Shown one piece after another: positions 60,165 through 64,000 of a DNA stretch of 64,000 bases. The stretch is taken from positions 253,455-317,454 of the forward strand of contig NZ_QLTT01000012.1 of assembly GCF_003269295.1 (NCBI RefSeq), in the 5' to 3' direction. The stretch comes from Lentzea atacamensis (GTDB lineage Bacteria; Actinomycetota; Actinomycetes; Mycobacteriales; Pseudonocardiaceae). The translations under genes were made by a program, and so were the position numbers. Each line of letters begins with the position of its first letter. Positions within the stretch are counted from its first letter, which is position 1. The notes beneath the pieces were generated by a model. That model worked only from the letters and a program-made list of their open reading frames with translations. It was not told the DNA's origin and ran no database searches.

Positions 60165-60593
60165 CTAGGGCTTGGGCACGGTCATGCTGTACTGGCACGT
60201 GGTCTCGGTGAAGCAGAGAAAGATTGCGATCTTGTCGATCCCGCCAGGCAGGTTCGTGTCACCGAGGCCGAACCCGAGTGCCCTCGGCGACTTGAGATCC
60301 GGGTTCGTGCTCGCGTCATCGGTGTAGCGCGACACCTCTTTGCCGATCTGCTTGCCGTTGGCGTACGCGCGGAACTTCGCCACGGTGAAGCCGGGGCCGC
60401 TGTCCACCACGTGGCCGGAGACGGTGGCCGTCCGGTTGTGCCAGGTGATCTTGCCCATCACGAAGTTGTTGTCGCAGGCGCGGGTGTCGCAAAGCGCGAA
60501 CCCGGTGTCGGTGTCCGCGTGCGCCGCGGCGGGCGCGGCCACGGCAACGGCGGTGGCCGCCAGGACTCCGGCGGCGATCTTCTTGATGATCAC
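60165..60593 (-). CDS. small secreted protein, paralogue 1
   Basis: 142 residues, GTG start. Signal peptide MIIKKIAAGVLAATAVAVAA to AHA near residue 26. The mature part has four cysteines, two near the start (CDTRAC) and two near the end (CFTETTC), probably two disulfides. The pattern ITWHNRTATVSG, KFRAYANGKQIGK and GLGDTNLPGGI is shared with the next gene upstream. Unknown extracellular function. Confidence 0.8.
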   Translation of the reverse strand: MIIKKIAAGVLAATAVAVAAPAAAHADTDTGFALCDTRACDNNFVMGKITWHNRTATVSGHVVDSGPGFTVAKFRAYANGKQIGKEVSRYTDDASTNPDLKSPRALGFGLGDTNLPGGIDKIAIFLCFTETTCQYSMTVPKP

Positions 60594-60643
60594 GGTCTCT
60601 CTTCTCGTTCGGTGTCGTACACGCCTCGGCAGCGGGCGTCAGG

Positions 60644-61063
60644 TCACTTGTAGAAGTGGGCCCAGACCGAGCAGTTGGTCAGCGTCGGGGAGCAGAAGCG
60701 GATGTCGACGCGGTTGATCCCGCCGCGCAGGTCGGTGTCGCCCAGGCCGACGCTGTAGCCCTCGTCCGCACCCCCGGCGTGGACCGTCCGCGTGTCCAGC
60801 TTGCCGATCTGCTTGTCACCCGCGAACGCGCGGAACTGCGCCTGCGACGAGCCCGACCCGCTGTAGTGCCAGATCGTGCCGGTCGCCGTTGCCGTCCGGT
60901 TGCTCCAGACGATGGTGCCGCTGGTGCCGTTTGCGCAGTCCGACGCAGAGGGCCAGCAGAAGCCGTACGGGTCGTCGGGAACGGCCGCCTGCGCGCCGGC
61001 GGGTGCCGCCAGCGCCATCGCTCCGGCGGCAAGTACCCCGGCGAGGATCTTCCTGGTGTTCAC
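60644..61063 (-). CDS. small secreted protein, paralogue 2
   Basis: 139 residues from GTG 61063, with GAGGGGG 6 nt upstream. Signal peptide to AQA near residue 23. Four cysteines in the same places as paralogue 1, and IVWSNRTATATG, QFRAFAGDKQIGK, GLGDTDLRGGI match it. Lies 50 bp upstream of paralogue 1 in the same direction; probably one operon. Confidence 0.8.
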   Translation of the reverse strand: MNTRKILAGVLAAGAMALAAPAGAQAAVPDDPYGFCWPSASDCANGTSGTIVWSNRTATATGTIWHYSGSGSSQAQFRAFAGDKQIGKLDTRTVHAGGADEGYSVGLGDTDLRGGINRVDIRFCSPTLTNCSVWAHFYK

Positions 61064-61174
61064 GAGTTCCCCCTCGTGTTGTGCGCACCGCCCGTTGGGG
61101 TGCTGACGCACACTTCACCAGCGAAGATCTGGTTCAGGGCCTCCATCTGGACAGAGCTGGAAAACTCTGGACGG

Positions 61175-63655
61175 TCACAGCTGCGCGAGCGCCGCCCGCA
61201 GCCTTTCCGCGTCCGGCACGCCGATCGCCTCGTACCTCTCCAACGCCTGGCGCCAGTGCCGTTTCGCGCTCACCGCGGCACCTGTGGCCCTGGCGACAGC
61301 GCCGAGCCCTTCCAGCGCTCTCGCCTCCTCCAGCCGGTAGCCGTGTTCCACGGCCAGGGCCAGCGCGTCGTGGTGCGCTTCGCGTGCCCCGATCTGGTCG
61401 CCTGCCAGGTCGCGCGCGAAACCGAGGTGGTTGAGCAGCTCGGCCTGCAGTGACCTGTCCCCCGCCTCGCGGGAGATCCGAAGTGCCTCCTCGAACCGGG
61501 GAATCGCGAGGTCGTGCTCGCCCTTCGCGACGTGCACCGAACCGAGGAACTTGACCACGAAGGCCTCGCCGACGCGGCTGCCCATCGCTCGGTAGGCGGC
61601 CAGCGCCTGGTCGAACATCAACAGCGCCTCGCCGTGCTCGCCCAGCTGGTTGAGCACGTTGCCGAGATTGGTCAACGCGTGAGCCTGGCCGAGTTGATCT
61701 CCGACAGCGCGGAACGTCTCCAGCGCCGCGCGCTGGTTGGTCAGGGCGCGGTCCAGCTCACCACGCTGTTCCATGGTGACGCCGAGGTTCAGCAAGCAGA
61801 TGGCCAGCTGGTGCGGTCGGTCGAGTTGCCGGAGCAGCTCGATGGACTCCTCGTGGGCGGCGATCGACTCGTCGAGACGGCCGAGCGAGCCGAGCGTGAT
61901 GCCGATGCTGCTCAACGTTTCGGCGTGGCGCCGACGGTTGTCCAGCCGCCGCCACACGTCCGTGCTCTGCCGCAGCCAGTCGAGCGATTCGGGCTGCCTG
62001 CCCATCGCCTCCGCGGTCGCACCGAGGTTGCGCAACGCCTCACCAACGCCTGGCAGGTCACCGTCGGCTCGCGCGGTGTCGAGCGCCACGTGGTGCATGC
62101 GCATCGCCTGCGGACCGCGGGAGGTGGTTTCCAGGTGCCGCTTGGCCACGTGCGCGAGCCGACGGGCCTTTGCCCCCATCCCCCTGTCGGCCGCGAGCTG
62201 AACGACCTCGACCACGTTGTCCGCCTCGGCGCTCAGCCACTCCCGCGCGGTGCCGGCGTCCGTCAGCCAGGGGGCCTCCGGCCGCTCGTCCAGATCGAAG
62301 TTGCGGGGATAAACGAGCGCCAGTGCCGCGGTGTGTGCGTCGACGTAATGGTCGATCAACCGCACGGCGGCATCCGGGTCCGCCGCCAGTTCCCGGCCGT
62401 AGGCGCGGAGCAGGTCGTGCATCTCGTAGCGGCCGTCGCCCTGGACCAGGCTCGCGCTGGCCAGTTGCTCGACGCGCAGCGCGGCATCGGCCAGGTCGGT
62501 GCCGATGAGTGCCGCAGCGAGCGGCACGTCGAAGTCGCGGCCGGGATGGTGCCCGAGCAGCCGGAAGAGCTCGGCGGCCTCCGGTCTGAGCTGCCGGTAC
62601 GACCAGTGGAACACCGCACGCACCATGCTGCGCGGGTCGCCGCTGCTGTCGAGCAGGTCGAGGCGTTCGGCCCGGAGGTCGCGGACGACGCGGGTCAACG
62701 GCTCGTGCCGCGCGACCTCAGCCACGATCCGGATCGCGAGCGGCAGCCGGGCGCACAGCTCCGCGAGCTCGATCGCCGCCTGCCTTTCGTAGTAGACGCG
62801 TTGCCCCAGCAGGGTCTTGAGCAGTTGCACGGCCTCTTCCACCGTCAGCACGTCGAGGTCGAGCCGGTGCGCGCCGTCGACGACGGCGAGACCGCTGAGC
62901 GCGTCCCGGCTGGTGACCACGGCGAAGCAGGAGGCGGTCGCGGGCAGCAGGGGCCGCACCTGTTCAGCGCTGCTCGCGTTGTCGAGAACCAGCAGCACCC
63001 GCCTGCCGGCCAGCGCGGACCGCAACAGGCCGGTCCGCTCGTCCAGGCCCCGCGGCACCTCGCTGATCCCCAACGCCCGCAACAACGTCAGTGCCGCGTC
63101 GGCGGCGGACACCGGCGGCCCGACGTCGTACCCGCGGAGGTTCAGGTAGAGCTGGCCGTCCGGGAACTCGTCGGCCACCAGGTGCCCCCAGTGCACCGCG
63201 AGCGCCGTCTTCCCCACGCCAGGCGTACCCGCGATCGCCGACAGCACTGCAGTCCGCCCCGGCCGCTTCAGCAGTTCGTCGAGTTCCCGGATCTCGGTCT
63301 CCCGCCCGGTGAACGCGGTGATGTCCGCCGGCAGTTGTCTCGGCGCCGCAACAACCGGTACCTGCTTGCTCGAATGCTCGTGCGCGGCAACCCGGTCCCA
63401 GGCGTCCGCCCACAGCCGTTGATCATCCGCCGTGCCGCCCAGCGCGATGACCATCCGGTCCAGCACCTCGGCGGGCAACAGCGTCTGGCCCGTCAGGTAG
63501 GTGTGGACGGTCGACCTGGGCACCTCGATCCGCTTGGCCAGGTCGGCCAGCGACACCCTCGTGCGCCCGGTGCCCCGCGCTGCATTGCCCCGGAGAACCT
63601 CGAGCTGACGAACCAGGTCCGCCCGAGTCTTCACCTGCTCAGGATCTGCCCCCAC
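61175..63655 (-). CDS. XRE-type regulator with NB-ARC and TPR domains
   Basis: 826 residues from GTG 63655 (GGGAGG about 5 nt upstream). Residues about 5-70 are an XRE helix-turn-helix (VSLADLAKRIEVPRSTVHTY). NB-ARC follows with Walker A GTPGVGKTA near residue 141, LLVLDNASSAEQVRPLL as Walker B and an RxLxL-like segment. From about 520 on are TPRs (ALTNLGNVLNQLGEHGEALL). These are the same NB-ARC and TPR parts as in the SARP regulator at 19.5 kb but with another DNA-binding head. Target unknown. The frame is open upstream to 63970 through non-coding sequence. Confidence 0.92.
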   Translation of the reverse strand: MGADPEQVKTRADLVRQLEVLRGNAARGTGRTRVSLADLAKRIEVPRSTVHTYLTGQTLLPAEVLDRMVIALGGTADDQRLWADAWDRVAAHEHSSKQVPVVAAPRQLPADITAFTGRETEIRELDELLKRPGRTAVLSAIAGTPGVGKTALAVHWGHLVADEFPDGQLYLNLRGYDVGPPVSAADAALTLLRALGISEVPRGLDERTGLLRSALAGRRVLLVLDNASSAEQVRPLLPATASCFAVVTSRDALSGLAVVDGAHRLDLDVLTVEEAVQLLKTLLGQRVYYERQAAIELAELCARLPLAIRIVAEVARHEPLTRVVRDLRAERLDLLDSSGDPRSMVRAVFHWSYRQLRPEAAELFRLLGHHPGRDFDVPLAAALIGTDLADAALRVEQLASASLVQGDGRYEMHDLLRAYGRELAADPDAAVRLIDHYVDAHTAALALVYPRNFDLDERPEAPWLTDAGTAREWLSAEADNVVEVVQLAADRGMGAKARRLAHVAKRHLETTSRGPQAMRMHHVALDTARADGDLPGVGEALRNLGATAEAMGRQPESLDWLRQSTDVWRRLDNRRRHAETLSSIGITLGSLGRLDESIAAHEESIELLRQLDRPHQLAICLLNLGVTMEQRGELDRALTNQRAALETFRAVGDQLGQAHALTNLGNVLNQLGEHGEALLMFDQALAAYRAMGSRVGEAFVVKFLGSVHVAKGEHDLAIPRFEEALRISREAGDRSLQAELLNHLGFARDLAGDQIGAREAHHDALALAVEHGYRLEEARALEGLGAVARATGAAVSAKRHWRQALERYEAIGVPDAERLRAALAQL

Positions 63656-63860
63656 ACGCCCTCCCCCTGCGTGACCAACTGCATCCAGAACGTATACGCC
63701 CGGCGGCTCACGACCGTTGCCAACGATCACCGGATCAAGGATTGGCCGGGTACTGGCACAACTCTGGAAGGAAACGACCTCCCCGTGCAGGGCACAGCCC
63801 CGCATGGCCGGAGGCTTCCCTGGCTGGCGTGTGAGGGCTCGGCCCCACAAACACCGAAAA

Positions 63861-63894
63861 AGCCCCTTGTCTGCGTTTCCGCAAACAAGGGGCT
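63861..63894 (-). terminator. intrinsic terminator beyond the tRNA-Arg fragment
   Basis: AGCCCCTTGT and ACAAGGGGCT pair over 10 bp with further GCG/CGC pairing inside; on the minus strand TTTTTCGG follows. This is the normal terminator of the tRNA gene whose 3' half remains at 63904-63948. The space between here and the XRE gene start (63656-63860) holds only that gene's upstream region; I see no other gene in it. Confidence 0.88.
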
Positions 63895-63903
63895 CCAACG
63901 ATC

Positions 63904-63948
63904 TGGCGCGCTCGACAGGATTCGAACCTGTAACCTTCTGATCCGTAG
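63904..63948 (-). tRNA. 3' half of tRNA-Arg(ACG): probable att site of an integrated element
   Basis: The minus strand has the anticodon loop CTACGGA (63948-63942), stem half TCAGA, the T arm ACAGG-TTCGAAT-CCTGT, acceptor CGAGCGC, discriminator G and CCA. This equals the 3' half of bacterial tRNA-Arg(ACG). The 5' half is absent: the bases before the loop (GACAA) cannot pair with TCAGA, and no D arm follows. Site-specific elements recombine in tRNA 3' halves and leave such a copy next to the original downstream DNA. The junction is at 63948/63949, and the element would lie to the right. Confidence 0.75.
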
Positions 63949-64000
63949 TTGTCGGTAAGACCGTCCACAACAGTCCGTGTAGGTACGTTTCCCCTGGTAG

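Noticed and set aside
63717..63941. 74-codon plus-strand frame ending in STGFEPVTF
   Set aside because: This is the tRNA T-arm read as protein, a common false annotation.

Overview
The window is GC-rich chromosomal DNA of an actinomycete. The lysC-asd operon with a predicted internal aspartokinase beta start, class II leuA behind a Leu-codon leader peptide, the dnaX-ybaB-recR block next to a small SRP RNA, mycothiol-type (maleylpyruvate isomerase family) proteins, AfsR/SARP-type regulators and LAxTG surface sorting together suggest a Pseudonocardiaceae-like organism (Lentzea/Saccharothrix/Actinosynnema type). The genus is inferred, not shown. Many starts have a TAnnnT box 6-8 nt upstream and no Shine-Dalgarno sequence, so leaderless transcription looks common.

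Layout. 1-5.7 kb: edge methyltransferase, asd and lysC, a PIG-V-like mannosyltransferase with a nitroreductase, a NUDIX hydrolase and two paralogous membrane proteins. 5.8-7.8 kb: leader peptide, leuA and a strong terminator. 7.8-13.4 kb: anchored beta-propeller protein with an MFS transporter, secreted metallophosphoesterase, DUF4184 and DedA-like membrane proteins, TetR regulator. 13.5-19.3 kb: five-gene peptide ABC importer. 19.5-22.8 kb: SARP-NB-ARC-TPR regulator. 22.7-26.6 kb: P-loop kinase, recR, ybaB, dnaX and SRP RNA, with a perfect LexA-type box at the SRP RNA promoter. 26.4-28.7 kb: MDMPI-like protein, ECF42-type sigma factor and DGPF protein as one coupled operon. 28.8-36.4 kb: tRNA-Ser(GGA), two tandem GPP34 genes, a large secreted nuclease, an SOS-boxed MDMPI gene, a YtrA-type GntR/ABC exporter operon with a large palindromic operator, and tRNA-Ser(CGA). 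36.4-44.1 kb: tadA pair, M20 amidohydrolase, prephenate dehydrogenase, two large paralogous exported proteins, thiolase. 44.1-50.2 kb: HTH regulator divergent from DUF4097 and S9 peptidase genes, then glycolipid-binding-like, antitoxin-like and BNR proteins. 50.2-58.6 kb: thioester-domain adhesin, solitary C5 DNA methyltransferase facing a repeat protein, ATP-grasp ligase with a 75-residue upstream gene, epimerase, RNase Z and a beta-lactamase-fold hydrolase that share a bidirectional promoter. 58.2-64 kb: SDR, macro-domain protein, two paralogous small secreted proteins, XRE-NB-ARC-TPR regulator.

At the right edge lies only the 3' half of a tRNA-Arg(ACG) gene, cut at the anticodon loop. This is the expected scar of an element integrated at a tRNA, so an integrated element probably starts near 63,949 and continues beyond the window. 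I found no CRISPR array, insertion sequence or complete biosynthetic cluster. The best leads for something undescribed are the ATP-grasp/small-protein pair, the LexA box on the SRP RNA promoter, the symmetrical rnz/hydrolase promoter and the tRNA-Arg att scar.
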